From the NCBI GenBank assembly GCA_021713295.1, contig JAKJJU010000010.1:19036-83035 (forward strand): DNA of 64,000 nucleotides, read 5' to 3'. The DNA is from Thiotrichales bacterium 19S3-11. Lineage in GTDB: Bacteria; Pseudomonadota; Gammaproteobacteria; Francisellales; Francisellaceae. The notes beneath the pieces were generated by a model. That model saw only the letters and a program-made list of their open reading frames with translations. It searched no databases and had not been told where the DNA came from. The position numbers were made by a program, and so were the translations under genes. Of the stretch, positions 10,682 to 20,230 are shown one piece after another (within the stretch, counting starts at the first letter, position 1; every line of letters begins with the position of its first letter).

Positions 10682-11509
10682 ATGACATCATATCAAATAA
10701 CCTTACATAAAATGCAAACCGTGCTTGAAAATGAAAAGGCTCATTATTATATGAATTTAGATAATGAGGCTGTACTATTTTGTGACTTTCTAACAAAAAC
10801 CATTCGTTTTGATTATTTAAATGAAATCAACTGCCTACATTGTCATAGGAAAACCTCAAAAAGTTTTTCTCAAGGCTATTGTTTTCCTTGTTTTCGTTCT
10901 TTAGCGCAATGCGATATGTGTTTGATGAAGCCAGAATTATGCCACTATCATTTAGGGACATGTCGAGAGCCGCAATGGGGGCTAAGGCATTGTTTTCAAG
11001 ATCACATTATCTATTTAGCGAATACAGGTGATGTTAAGGTAGGTATAACACGTATAACAAATACACCGCATCGTTGGATAGATCAAGGAGCTACGGAAGT
11101 TTTGCCTATCGCTAGGGTAAAAAGTCGGCTTATTTCAGGTTTGGTTGAGGTTGAACTTAAAAAGCATATTGCCGATAAGACTAATTGGCGTAAGATGTTA
11201 AAAGGTCAGATAGAGCATAAACCGCTGGATGTGATACGAGAAAGTATTTTTATCTCAGCAAAAAATCAGTTAGCTAAAATTAAGTTAGACCATGGTGATG
11301 ATGCACTTGAATTGTTGAACGAAAAAGCATTTAATATTCATTACCCAGTGATAGAATATCCTGAGAAAATTAAGAGCTTTAATTTGGATAAAAATCAAAC
11401 ATTTTCTGGTAAATTATTGGGGATAAAGGGGCAGTATTTATTATTAGATACAGGTGTTATTAACATTAGAAAATACTCTGGTTATAAAGTTAATTTAAGT
11501 ATTACTTAA
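10682..11509 (+). CDS. DUF2797 domain protein with cysteine-rich zinc-binding-like region
   Basis: A 275-residue cytosolic protein of the DUF2797 family, function unknown. Residues about 48-100 hold a cluster of Cys/His pairs (CLHCHRK, YCFPCFRSLAQCDMC, CHYHLGTC) that looks like two or three zinc knuckles. A segment follows with a pattern loosely like a GIY-YIG core (IYLANTGDVKVGITR, then PHRWIDQGATEVLPIARV), but no nuclease activity should be assumed. It lies 16 bases after phaC with no visible Shine-Dalgarno and may be translationally coupled. Confidence 0.75.
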   Translation: MTSYQITLHKMQTVLENEKAHYYMNLDNEAVLFCDFLTKTIRFDYLNEINCLHCHRKTSKSFSQGYCFPCFRSLAQCDMCLMKPELCHYHLGTCREPQWGLRHCFQDHIIYLANTGDVKVGITRITNTPHRWIDQGATEVLPIARVKSRLISGLVEVELKKHIADKTNWRKMLKGQIEHKPLDVIRESIFISAKNQLAKIKLDHGDDALELLNEKAFNIHYPVIEYPEKIKSFNLDKNQTFSGKLLGIKGQYLLLDTGVINIRKYSGYKVNLSIT

Positions 11510-11642
11510 GAAAAGGCTTTTCATTTTATTGAGTATACTTTATAATTAGTCGAGATAACTTCGGGGGGAGTGGTCATCACTATATTAATCAGCTTGTTGT
11601 TTGGTTTCTCTCTCTCCGGCTTATTTGATTGGGGGGAAAAAA

Positions 11643-12500
11643 ATGAAAAAATCACGTTTAGGTATAATAAGCATCTGTGGCTTATTAATTGGGCTAAGCA
11701 ATTCAGCATACGCTCGCTATGACTACACATACTATGTTGAAAATAACACAGATTCATCAATGAATGTTAATGTATCAACTGCAGATCTAAAATGTATACA
11801 GGAAGATACCATCTCTGGTTTGCCATTAACTTTGGCGGCCCATCAAACTGGTAACTTTAAATTTGAGGGTAATGATGGTGCGATAGGGCATTGTTTTCAT
11901 AAAGATAAGGCATTTGTCTTAGTTGCAACGCCAACATCATCTTCAACTACAGCAAGTAGTATTACAGTTCAGCTTAATCGGACCTATAAGCAAAACTCAG
12001 GTTACCCAATAACCTATACTTGGCAGAGTGAAGTGGTACAGGCTTCATCAACAAAATCAAATAGTTTATCTTTGACTTCTGCAACTTGTAATGGCAATGA
12101 TTGTTTAAATACTTGGTATAATGTTCCAGGAGATAATACAACTCGTATTCAACTCAGTTATCACGGCGGTGATATTTCTGTATCAGATGTGAAAACAATT
12201 GGTTTAGGTGATGCTACTGTTACCAATGGCTATGGAAAAGCAGTTGGTGGTGATGGTAGCATTGATTTAAGTGATGGCCCTTTTGTTATTCACTTTAGCA
12301 AAACACAAGCAGAATGTCGCTTTAATGATGGGTTATTAACGTGTGATAAAGGCGTTTCTTATACGTATACGGATAGTGACCAACTAGTTTTTGTATGCAG
12401 TCAAAAGTATAATGGATCAGATAAATGCCCATGGATTACGGCCGATACTGCTACTAATGTTGCAAATAGCGTCAATGCTGCTGATATCTATACAGCGTAA
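11643..12500 (+). CDS. Secreted cysteine-containing protein, paralog 1 (unknown family)
   Basis: I do not recognise this family. The ATG at 11643 is chosen because GGGGGGA stands 6 bases before it and a textbook signal peptide follows (KKSR, hydrophobic ISICGLLIGL, then SAYA before RYDYTYYV). The mature part, about 260 residues, is rich in Ser, Thr, Asn and Gly and probably beta-structured. Its cysteines match those of the next gene product: a pair in SATCNGNDCL, a pair in AECRFNDGLLTC, and VFVCSQKYNGSDKCPWIT at the end. The even number of cysteines suggests disulfides formed in the periplasm or outside. The two genes are tandem duplicates with the same start layout. Confidence 0.7.
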   Translation: MKKSRLGIISICGLLIGLSNSAYARYDYTYYVENNTDSSMNVNVSTADLKCIQEDTISGLPLTLAAHQTGNFKFEGNDGAIGHCFHKDKAFVLVATPTSSSTTASSITVQLNRTYKQNSGYPITYTWQSEVVQASSTKSNSLSLTSATCNGNDCLNTWYNVPGDNTTRIQLSYHGGDISVSDVKTIGLGDATVTNGYGKAVGGDGSIDLSDGPFVIHFSKTQAECRFNDGLLTCDKGVSYTYTDSDQLVFVCSQKYNGSDKCPWITADTATNVANSVNAADIYTA

Positions 12501-12719
12501 TTTATATCTTATACTTATCTCATAAAAATTCAAATAATCATTCTACAAATTAGAAGAAATTCTTTTGATATTTGTAATATTTCCTTTGTTTTCGTTGTTT
12601 CTATTTAGCAATAAATCATAGATAATGAATTTATTGTTGAAAAATTTAGAATGATTGCTTCACTTTTGTGAAGAATTTAGTTTAATAAAAATAAATAAGA
12701 GATTTTGGGGGGTAAGTTC

Positions 12720-13628
12720 ATGAAACTTTATCATTATGCGTTGACAGCTTTGGGTTTGGCGACTGCGAGCTTGTTTTGTTTTCAAGCTGCACAGGCTTCA
12801 GGGACTTATAAGGTGACAGTACTCAATCAATCAAGCTATCCAATTACAGTTGATCCTGATAGTAGTTCAAACAAGTGTATCAGTAGTTATAGTGTTACAA
12901 GTCCTGCGAATGGTAGCTTTCCTCAAACGATTCAATCAGAAGCAATGATGACTTTTGAATATACTGATAAAAATACATGGAATGGCTCATGTTCAGGTGT
13001 TGCAAAGAAATTGTATCTTAATATGCAATCGAATACATCAACACAAGTGTCGGCGCAAGTTTATATATATCATGGCAATGAGGGCAGTACAACAAACGGT
13101 GATTGGTATACACAAATTTCAACTCAGAATGCCACAAAAGCTACTACTACAGTTGCTGGTTTAGATTTGAAAAGCGCAACTTGTGGGCCTAATAACGCTA
13201 ATTGTTTGGATACAAAGTACTATTCTAATGGCAATTTCGATATGATGCTATCAGTTGGTGCCTTTGTTAATAAAGTTAAGGCGGTAGCTATTGGGCTTGG
13301 CAGTATTACATTAACGACTAGTTATGGGCAGCCTGTTAGTGATTCGTCTGACTCTGGTAGTTCTGTATATTCTTTTAAATTAAACGATGCTATTAGCAAC
13401 TATTATTTATTTCATTTCAGCTCAACAACTCAGTCTTGTGGGTTTATTAATGATGCATTATCCTGTGATCCTGGCATTACTTACTATTATGATAGTTCTA
13501 AGAATTACTATGTTTTTATGTGTCAGCAATCAAAGACTGGCCAGCCGCAGTGCCCATGGCTAACAAAAGGCTCTACAGGTGTTAGTAGGAGTAATAATTT
13601 AAATTCAATGAATATCTATAGTAGTTAG
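12720..13628 (+). CDS. Secreted cysteine-containing protein, paralog 2 (unknown family)
   Basis: About 302 residues, a diverged tandem paralog of the preceding product. The ATG at 12720 follows GGGGGGTAAGTTC and opens a signal peptide (KLYHYALTALGLATASLFCFQAAQAS). Shared landmarks are SATCGPNNANCLDTKYY, an AIGLGSITLTTSYGQPV block against TIGLGDATVTNGYGKAV, SCGFINDALSCDPGITYYY, VFMCQQSKTGQPQCPWLT and a final NIYSS against DIYTA. The 219-bp gap between the two genes carries a hairpin CTTCAC-TTTT-GTGAAG at 12658-12673. It is followed at once by the 132-bp tandem repeat array. Function unknown; a secreted factor is an inference. Confidence 0.7.
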   Translation: MKLYHYALTALGLATASLFCFQAAQASGTYKVTVLNQSSYPITVDPDSSSNKCISSYSVTSPANGSFPQTIQSEAMMTFEYTDKNTWNGSCSGVAKKLYLNMQSNTSTQVSAQVYIYHGNEGSTTNGDWYTQISTQNATKATTTVAGLDLKSATCGPNNANCLDTKYYSNGNFDMMLSVGAFVNKVKAVAIGLGSITLTTSYGQPVSDSSDSGSSVYSFKLNDAISNYYLFHFSSTTQSCGFINDALSCDPGITYYYDSSKNYYVFMCQQSKTGQPQCPWLTKGSTGVSRSNNLNSMNIYSS

Positions 13629-13942
13629 TTGGCAAAGTTCGTATTAGCCTTTAACCCTCAATAAAGGCTAATACAACCCAAAAGATTAGAAACCATTAAA
13701 ATGCACGATGTAAGTTGCAAGGGTTAAGATCTAAAAATTTGGGAAAATTATAAACGTTAGTTGGCAAAGTTCGTATTAGCCTTTAACCCTCAATAAAGGC
13801 TAATACAACCCAAAAGATCAGAAACCATTAGAATGCACGATGTAAGTTGCAAGGGTTAAGATCTAAAAATTTGGGAAAGTTATAAACGTTAGTTGGCAAA
13901 GTTCGTATTAGCCTTTAACCCTCAATAAAGGCTAATACAACC
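13626..13942. repeat. Tandem repeat, 132-bp unit, two full copies and a partial third
   Basis: Unit 1 spans 13626-13757, unit 2 13758-13889, and a third partial copy runs from 13890 to 13942. The full units differ at only three positions. Each copy holds a perfect 12-bp inverted repeat GTATTAGCCTTT / AAAGGCTAATAC around a 10-base loop, at 13641-13674, 13773-13806 and 13905-13938. The third copy is the genuine 3' end of the minus-strand DUF2065 gene, encoding VLAFIEG plus stop, so the array is a repeated duplication of that gene tail plus about 80 bases downstream. The hairpin may act as a bidirectional terminator between the convergent genes. Confidence 0.95.
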
Positions 13943-14112
13943 AACAAACCAATTATCATCATAACAATTGCTATAATGCGCAATATCTGAGGTTTAAGTT
14001 TAATAATTTCTTTTAAAAAATTCTGATATTTTTCAGGTGCTAATGCAGGGTATAATCCCTCAATAATAAGCACAATGCCTATGGCAATAAAAAATACTTT
14101 AAGGCTCATCAT
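13915..14112 (-). CDS. DUF2065 family (YjeT-like) membrane protein
   Basis: A 65-residue protein with two hydrophobic helices (about 5-23 and 42-61) joined by a PEKYQNFLKEIIKL linker, the DUF2065/YjeT pattern. In many proteobacteria this gene sits next to hflC, but not here. Its function is unknown. Its last codons and stop lie in the hairpin of the third tandem-repeat copy. The bactofilin-like gene ends 15 bases upstream on the same strand, so the two are probably co-transcribed. Confidence 0.8.
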   Translation of the reverse strand: MMSLKVFFIAIGIVLIIEGLYPALAPEKYQNFLKEIIKLKPQILRIIAIVMMIIGLLVVLAFIEG

Positions 14113-14127
14113 AAAGCTTATACTTGA

Positions 14128-14760
14128 TTATGAACTATGTTGAATTTTACTACCATTTTTAACATTGCCAGTTTTAGATTGATTATCTTTTGTTAGTACG
14201 CTACCACTGACTTTTTTGAAAATGACTTCTCCGGTAATAACACTTTTATCTGATAAGGTAACCATTGGAGGTTGATCTGAAGAAACAATAAGATCACCAC
14301 GGATAGTTGATTCTTCAAGTTTAATGATGTTAGTTGAAGCAGTTACGGTGTTATTAAATGTTGTTTCATCCGCATCAATTAGGCCAGCAATTGTTGTTTT
14401 ACCAGAGATGGTACTTTCATCAATTTTTAAGGGACCGTGTATCGTTAAGGTAGCTAACGTTGAATCATCTGCTTTTAGAGGGCCATTCACTGTTGTTATG
14501 CCTTTAACAGCTGTTTTATCAAGTGAAACTTGACCATGAACCGTTAGGTTTCCATCGATAGTAACCTCATCAATTTCGGCTGGGCCGTTAATTGTTACAT
14601 CGCCTGTAATGGTTGATTGCTTTAAGGTTGCAGGGCCGTTACAGGTTACACTTTCTTGCGTTTGATTTTTAATGCTACAAGGGCCAGAAAAGGTACTTGC
14701 ATAAGTTGTAACTGGTAGGATAATCATTGATCCAAGGATTAGCTGAGTTAATTTATTCAT
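14128..14760 (-). CDS. Exported bactofilin-like polymer-forming beta-helix protein
   Basis: About 210 residues. The ATG at 14760 is preferred because it opens a signal peptide (KLTQLILGSMIILPVTTYAST); an upstream in-frame start would only add 11 residues. The mature part is a run of about 18-residue repeats of the type TITGDVTINGPAEIDEV, TIDGNLTVHGQVSLDKT, TISGKTTIAGLIDADET, typical of a right-handed beta-helix as in bactofilin-like proteins. Bactofilins are usually cytosolic, so export of this scaffold is notable. Two cysteines near the N terminus (GPCSIK, VTCNGP) could form a disulfide. The exact function is unknown. Confidence 0.65.
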   Translation of the reverse strand: MNKLTQLILGSMIILPVTTYASTFSGPCSIKNQTQESVTCNGPATLKQSTITGDVTINGPAEIDEVTIDGNLTVHGQVSLDKTAVKGITTVNGPLKADDSTLATLTIHGPLKIDESTISGKTTIAGLIDADETTFNNTVTASTNIIKLEESTIRGDLIVSSDQPPMVTLSDKSVITGEVIFKKVSGSVLTKDNQSKTGNVKNGSKIQHSS

Positions 14761-14835
14761 AGCAGATTTCAACCTTATATAGTTTATTAACATAGACTTA
14801 ATTCATCATGCTAAAAATAAGATTTAAATGCAAGC

Positions 14836-15510
14836 TTAACCCAAATGAGGCAGGCCAAATAGTGAGAAAATCATGACATTAAACAAGGAAATGAACGGCC
14901 CCATGATATACCACAGAATTGGTTTGCCACCAATCGGGATGATAATTAAAGCTAAAAGAATAAAAAAGCCATAGCGCTCTAAGCGATTATACTTAATTGC
15001 ACTGTGTAGGGGTAAAAAAGCACTAACGATACGACTACCATCTAATGGTGGGATAGGGATTAAATTTAAAATCATTAATACTAAGTTGATTTGTACGCCA
15101 ATATAACCCATGTACGTAAATATTTCAGATGCTTCTGGCATACGCGCTACTAGAGAAAATGCAACTCTGGCAACTAAGGCCCAAAAAAGTGCCATGATAA
15201 AATTAGCAATAGGGCCAGCTAATGCAACAATTGCGCTATCAAATCTTGGTTTTTTTAAGTGACCCTCATTAACAGGGACAGGTTTTGCCCAGCCAAATAA
15301 AAAACCACCCATCAAAAATAAAACAGCTGGTACAATAATTGTGCCAATTAAGTCAATATGCTTAATAGGGTTAAGGCTTAATCTACCCATCATATACGCA
15401 GTATTATCGCCCCGTAATTTAGCAACAAAGCCATGGGCTACTTCATGAAACGTAATTGCAAACAATATCGGGATTGCAGCTAGAAGTAAAAATTGAATTT
15501 GCGTCATCAT
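14836..15510 (-). CDS. Site-2 protease family (M50) intramembrane metalloprotease
   Basis: A 224-residue polytopic protein. The zinc-binding motif FHEVAHGF (His22, Glu23, His26) lies in the first helix, and the third ligand is the Asp of LIPIPPLDGSR in the C-terminal half, the S2P arrangement. It belongs to the short SpoIVFB/YwhC-like group without a PDZ domain, unlike RseP. The substrate is unknown. It is divergently arranged with prlC; the 99-bp gap must hold both promoters. Confidence 0.88.
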   Translation of the reverse strand: MMTQIQFLLLAAIPILFAITFHEVAHGFVAKLRGDNTAYMMGRLSLNPIKHIDLIGTIIVPAVLFLMGGFLFGWAKPVPVNEGHLKKPRFDSAIVALAGPIANFIMALFWALVARVAFSLVARMPEASEIFTYMGYIGVQINLVLMILNLIPIPPLDGSRIVSAFLPLHSAIKYNRLERYGFFILLALIIIPIGGKPILWYIMGPFISLFNVMIFSLFGLPHLG

Positions 15511-15609
15511 ATACCTTAAAATTAAGCTAAATTGTACTTTTATCTTACATGATAATTATATACACTCAATGAATATGTAGTTAAAAAGATTGCCAATGGA
15601 ATTAAAACA

Positions 15610-17685
15610 ATGACAACACTAGAAATGACACAAAGTATAAAAAACCCACTAATAGAATTACCAGAGTATTCAAAAATTGATATTCAGCACTTTGAGTCTC
15701 AGCTTGATAACCAACTAGAGCATTGTCGTGATTTAAGAAAAAAATTATTAGCAGAAAACACAGATTATAGCTGGACTAATTTAATCGACCCTCTAGACGC
15801 TTGTGAAGACCAATTAAATAAGTTATTTGCACCAATCTCACAACTAAATGCTGTACTAAGTGATGATACTATAAGAGAGGTTTATGATCGCTGTATTGTT
15901 AAGCTATCGGAGTATTCAACAGAGGTTTCTCAAGATGAGCTGCTATATCAAGCCTATGTGCAAATAAGTCAATCTGACGCTTATCAAGACGATTATGACT
16001 TCGCTAAAAAACGTATTATTGATGAAGCATTGAAGCATTTTAAATTATCCGGTGTTCATTTAGCTAAAGCAGAAAAGGAACGTTTTAAAGCAATATCTGA
16101 ACGCTTAACTGTGCTATCTACAACCTTTTCAAATAATGTCTTAGATGCAACTAAAGCTTGGTATTATCATACAGAAGATGAAAATGATCTCTCTGGTCTA
16201 GCTAGTCATGTTATTGAAGCTGCTAGATTAAAGGCAGAATCTCAAGCTAAAAAGGGATATAGTTTAGGTTTGGATGCACCAACCTATATTAGTGTTATGA
16301 CAACAGCAGATAATCGAGCTTTACGAGAGGCAATGTATTATGAATATGCAACAAGAGCATCAGATTGCGGTAGTAATGCTAGTCGCTGGGATAATACGCA
16401 AATTATTAATGAGACGTTAGCATTACGCCAAGAAATGGCTGAAATATTGGGTTATGATAACTATGCTGAAGTGTCAATTGCACCAAAAATGGTTGAAACA
16501 ACAACACAGGTAATTTCTTTTTTAGAAGACTTAGTAACGCGAGCTAAGCCACAGGCAGAGAAAGAGTATCAAGAATTATGTCAGTTTGCTAAAAATCGAG
16601 GTATTGATGATTTCAAAGCATGGGATTTAAATTATTATTCTGAGAAACTAAAAAAAGAGAAATTTTCTTTTACGCAGGAAGAACTACGCCCTTATTTTCC
16701 CGTCGGACATGTTTTAAGCGGCTTATTTAGTATTTTAAATGAAATTTATGGAATTAATGTTGAGAGAATAGATCAGTTTGATCGTTATCATGAATCGATT
16801 GAGCTTTACCGTTTTACGGATTTAGATGGTCAGCTACGTGGATTGATCTATGTGGATTTATATGCAAGAGAAGTCAAGCGTGGTGGCGCCTGGATGGATG
16901 ATCTAACGGCACGATATTTAAGAGATAATGGTGATTTGCAAATTCCAATTGCTTATATTGCATGTAATTTTGCGCCTCAAGTTAATAATGAAACACCAGC
17001 GCTATTAACTCATAGTGATGTAGTAACATTATTTCATGAGTTTGGTCATGCATTGCATCATATATTAACACAAGTAAATTATTTGCCAGTTTCAGGAATT
17101 AATGGTGTTGAGTGGGATGCCGTTGAGTTACCTAGTCAATTTATGGAAAATTATACGTGGCATAAAGAGTCTCTTAAACGGTTAACTAAGCACTATCAAA
17201 CGGGCGAGTCTTTGCCAGAAATATTATTTGATAAGCTTGTAGCTTCGCGCTACTTTCATTCAGCAATGCATATGCTTCGACAGTTAGAGTTTGCTATTTT
17301 TGATTTTAGATTGCATTTGGAGTATAAAAAGCATCAGGTGGATGAAAATTATGTATTGGATTTACTAAAGGAAGTTAGAAATCAAGTTGCTGTTGTAATC
17401 CCACCAGAGTACCACCGCTTTACACATAGCTTTTCTCATATTTTTGCAGGCGGCTATGCTGCTGGGTATTTTAGTTATAAATGGGCTGAAGTGTTATCTA
17501 GTGATGCCTTTGGTTTATTTGAAGAAAGTGGTAATGTCTTTAATCGTGAGGTCGGCCTACACTTTTTAAAATCAATTCTTGAAAAAGGTGGCTCACAGCC
17601 AGCACTTGATTTATTTATTAGTTACCGTGGGCGTAAACCAGATATTCAAGCGCTTTTACGCCATAGCGGTATTGGAAGTCCATAA
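15610..17685 (+). CDS. prlC: Oligopeptidase A (M3 family metallopeptidase)
   Basis: Cytosolic zinc peptidase that degrades signal peptides and other oligopeptides. At 691 residues it is normal for the family. The HEFGH motif lies at residues 476-480, with the downstream glutamate expected in the NGVEWDAVELPSQFMENY block. The C-terminal region has the substrate-binding HSFSHIFAGGYAAGYFSYKWAE block, typical of M3A enzymes. YraN begins 3 bases after its stop. Confidence 0.95.
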   Translation: MTTLEMTQSIKNPLIELPEYSKIDIQHFESQLDNQLEHCRDLRKKLLAENTDYSWTNLIDPLDACEDQLNKLFAPISQLNAVLSDDTIREVYDRCIVKLSEYSTEVSQDELLYQAYVQISQSDAYQDDYDFAKKRIIDEALKHFKLSGVHLAKAEKERFKAISERLTVLSTTFSNNVLDATKAWYYHTEDENDLSGLASHVIEAARLKAESQAKKGYSLGLDAPTYISVMTTADNRALREAMYYEYATRASDCGSNASRWDNTQIINETLALRQEMAEILGYDNYAEVSIAPKMVETTTQVISFLEDLVTRAKPQAEKEYQELCQFAKNRGIDDFKAWDLNYYSEKLKKEKFSFTQEELRPYFPVGHVLSGLFSILNEIYGINVERIDQFDRYHESIELYRFTDLDGQLRGLIYVDLYAREVKRGGAWMDDLTARYLRDNGDLQIPIAYIACNFAPQVNNETPALLTHSDVVTLFHEFGHALHHILTQVNYLPVSGINGVEWDAVELPSQFMENYTWHKESLKRLTKHYQTGESLPEILFDKLVASRYFHSAMHMLRQLEFAIFDFRLHLEYKKHQVDENYVLDLLKEVRNQVAVVIPPEYHRFTHSFSHIFAGGYAAGYFSYKWAEVLSSDAFGLFEESGNVFNREVGLHFLKSILEKGGSQPALDLFISYRGRKPDIQALLRHSGIGSP

Positions 17686-17688
17686 AGG

Positions 17689-18033
17689 ATGAGTTTCCAA
17701 GCAGGAAAACGCTACGAATTAAAAGCAAAAAAACTGCTTCAACAGAATCAATATCATATTGTTAAAGAAAACTTTCACTCTCGGATGGGGGAAATTGATT
17801 TAATTGCATTAAATAACAATATATTGGTATTTGTGGAGGTGAAATATCGTCACAATCAAGATTTTGGGCATGTATTAGAGACGGTCACTTTAACAAAACA
17901 AAAAAAATTAATTAAAACGGCACAGTTTTTTCTTATTCGATTTCCTAAGTTTAGTCAGTATCAATTGCGCTTTGATGTGATTGCATTCGAAAAAGATAAC
18001 TATTATTGGATAGAAGATGCATTTGCTTTTTAA
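17689..18033 (+). CDS. yraN: YraN family (UPF0102) endonuclease-like protein
   Basis: A 114-residue protein of the UPF0102 family with the restriction-endonuclease-like core: GKRYELKAKKLL, then the MGEIDLIA segment and the LVFVEVKYR motif (Asp, Glu, Lys of a PD-(D/E)xK site). The biochemical role is not established. It starts 3 bases after prlC and is probably translationally coupled to it. It is convergent with ruvX, with only 2 bases between the stops. Confidence 0.9.
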   Translation: MSFQAGKRYELKAKKLLQQNQYHIVKENFHSRMGEIDLIALNNNILVFVEVKYRHNQDFGHVLETVTLTKQKKLIKTAQFFLIRFPKFSQYQLRFDVIAFEKDNYYWIEDAFAF

Positions 18034-18035
18034 AG

Positions 18036-18452
18036 TTAGCTGAAATTTGTCATCCAAGTTTCAAGAATGACACAGGCTGCAAGTGCATCAACTTTTAGAT
18101 GATTTATTTTTTTACCCTTGACTTCTTCTAATTTCCAACGTGCCTCACGTGTTGAATAGGCTTCTTCAACTAAATGGACAGGTTTATTAAATCGTTGCGC
18201 TAACTCTTCTGAAAATAGGCGAGCAAGTTTTGTAATTTCAGTTTCTTCACCATACGTATCAATGGGTAGTCCAACAATAATATCAGTTGGGCGCCATTGA
18301 TGAATTAGTTTGGAAATTTCATGCCAATTAGGCACTTGATCCGGACACTGTACTGTACTTAATGGTGTTGCTGTTTTAGTGATTAGCTGTCCTGAAGCAA
18401 CTCCGATACGCTTTAAACCAAAGTCAAATCCTAATAGTCTTTTATTAATCAT
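18036..18452 (-). CDS. ruvX: Holliday junction resolvase-like protein RuvX/YqgF
   Basis: RNase H-fold nuclease implicated in 16S rRNA 5' processing and Holliday junction cleavage. About 138 residues. Signatures are LLGFDFGLKRIGVASG with the first Asp, DIIVGLPID, VEEAYSTREA and a final KVDALAACVILETW with the last Asp. The ATG at 18452 is preferred over a GTG two codons upstream. Its start overlaps the end of yqgE by 8 bases, the usual yqgE-yqgF coupling. Confidence 0.93.
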   Translation of the reverse strand: MINKRLLGFDFGLKRIGVASGQLITKTATPLSTVQCPDQVPNWHEISKLIHQWRPTDIIVGLPIDTYGEETEITKLARLFSEELAQRFNKPVHLVEEAYSTREARWKLEEVKGKKINHLKVDALAACVILETWMTNFS

Positions 18453-19014
18453 GTCCACTTATGCCAGAGAGTTGATGAATATCCCTAATACCTATACTTT
18501 CTAAGGCAATTTGCCAGCGCAATTCTAATGGTACATCAAAGACAATGTCTTCAGAAAATGGTGCAACTAACCATGAATTTGCCATAATCTCTTCTTCTAA
18601 CTGTCCAGGGCCCCAGCCAGAGTAACCGAGAGTAATTAACACTTTCTCTGGAGAGTTTTCTTTACCTAAGTTTTCTAAAATATCACGGGATGTTGTTAGA
18701 AATAGATTATCGTTGAGTTGTTTGATTGCGTCAAATTTTATTTCACTTTTTGTATGTAATATATAGCCATGTTCTTGTTGTACAGGGCCGCCTAGTAATA
18801 ATTTTTGGTTTAAAAGTGAATTTGGAGAAGGCTCTTTTGAAGCAATATTCATTTGAGAAAATAAATCAGATAGATTAGGTGATAGGGGAATATTAATAAT
18901 AAATCCCATTGCACCATCCTCGTTATGATGCATTAAATAGACAACAGAGGTTTCAAATGGAAGGCCCTTTAAGTCAGGCATAGCAATTAGGAGTTTATTA
19001 GTATATGTAATCAT
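18445..19014 (-). CDS. yqgE: YqgE/AlgH family protein (UPF0301)
   Basis: A 189-residue protein of the YqgE/AlgH family. The ATG at 19014 fits the conserved start (KLLIAMPDLKG, then SVVYLMHHNEDGAMGFIIN); an upstream TTG would add 16 unconserved residues. The GGPVQQEHGYILH and LGYSGWGPGQLEEE blocks are typical. In Pseudomonas AlgH influences alginate, but the molecular role is unknown. It overlaps ruvX and is divergent from obgE across about 195 bases. Confidence 0.93.
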   Translation of the reverse strand: MITYTNKLLIAMPDLKGLPFETSVVYLMHHNEDGAMGFIINIPLSPNLSDLFSQMNIASKEPSPNSLLNQKLLLGGPVQQEHGYILHTKSEIKFDAIKQLNDNLFLTTSRDILENLGKENSPEKVLITLGYSGWGPGQLEEEIMANSWLVAPFSEDIVFDVPLELRWQIALESIGIRDIHQLSGISGHD

Positions 19015-19209
19015 ATCTTTGTTTCTTATGTTTTGTTTGTTAGTAATGTTAAGTTTAACCAAAGTGATATCACTTTGCTTAAATATATTAAAAATTTATT
19101 TAAAATATTTTAAATATAATATAAAAAATGAAGCTGGTATCGATGATCACTTTCCGCTAATATAGCCTACGTAAAAAAGAATTAGTTAGTTTAAAGTGTG
19201 TGAAAATAG

Positions 19210-20226
<1,017 letters not shown>

Positions 20227-20230
20227 TCAT

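Noticed and set aside
13626..13942. CRISPR array
   Set aside because: The 132-bp units are contiguous and nearly identical throughout, with no short repeats separated by unique spacers.
14324..14533. Open frame on the plus strand inside the bactofilin-like gene
   Set aside because: It is the antisense shadow of the regular beta-helix repeats; it has no ribosome-binding site and no family pattern.
15551..15565. Possible second Fur box in the prlC/site-2 protease gap
   Set aside because: TGATAATTATATACA has three mismatches in one half of the consensus and no dyad.
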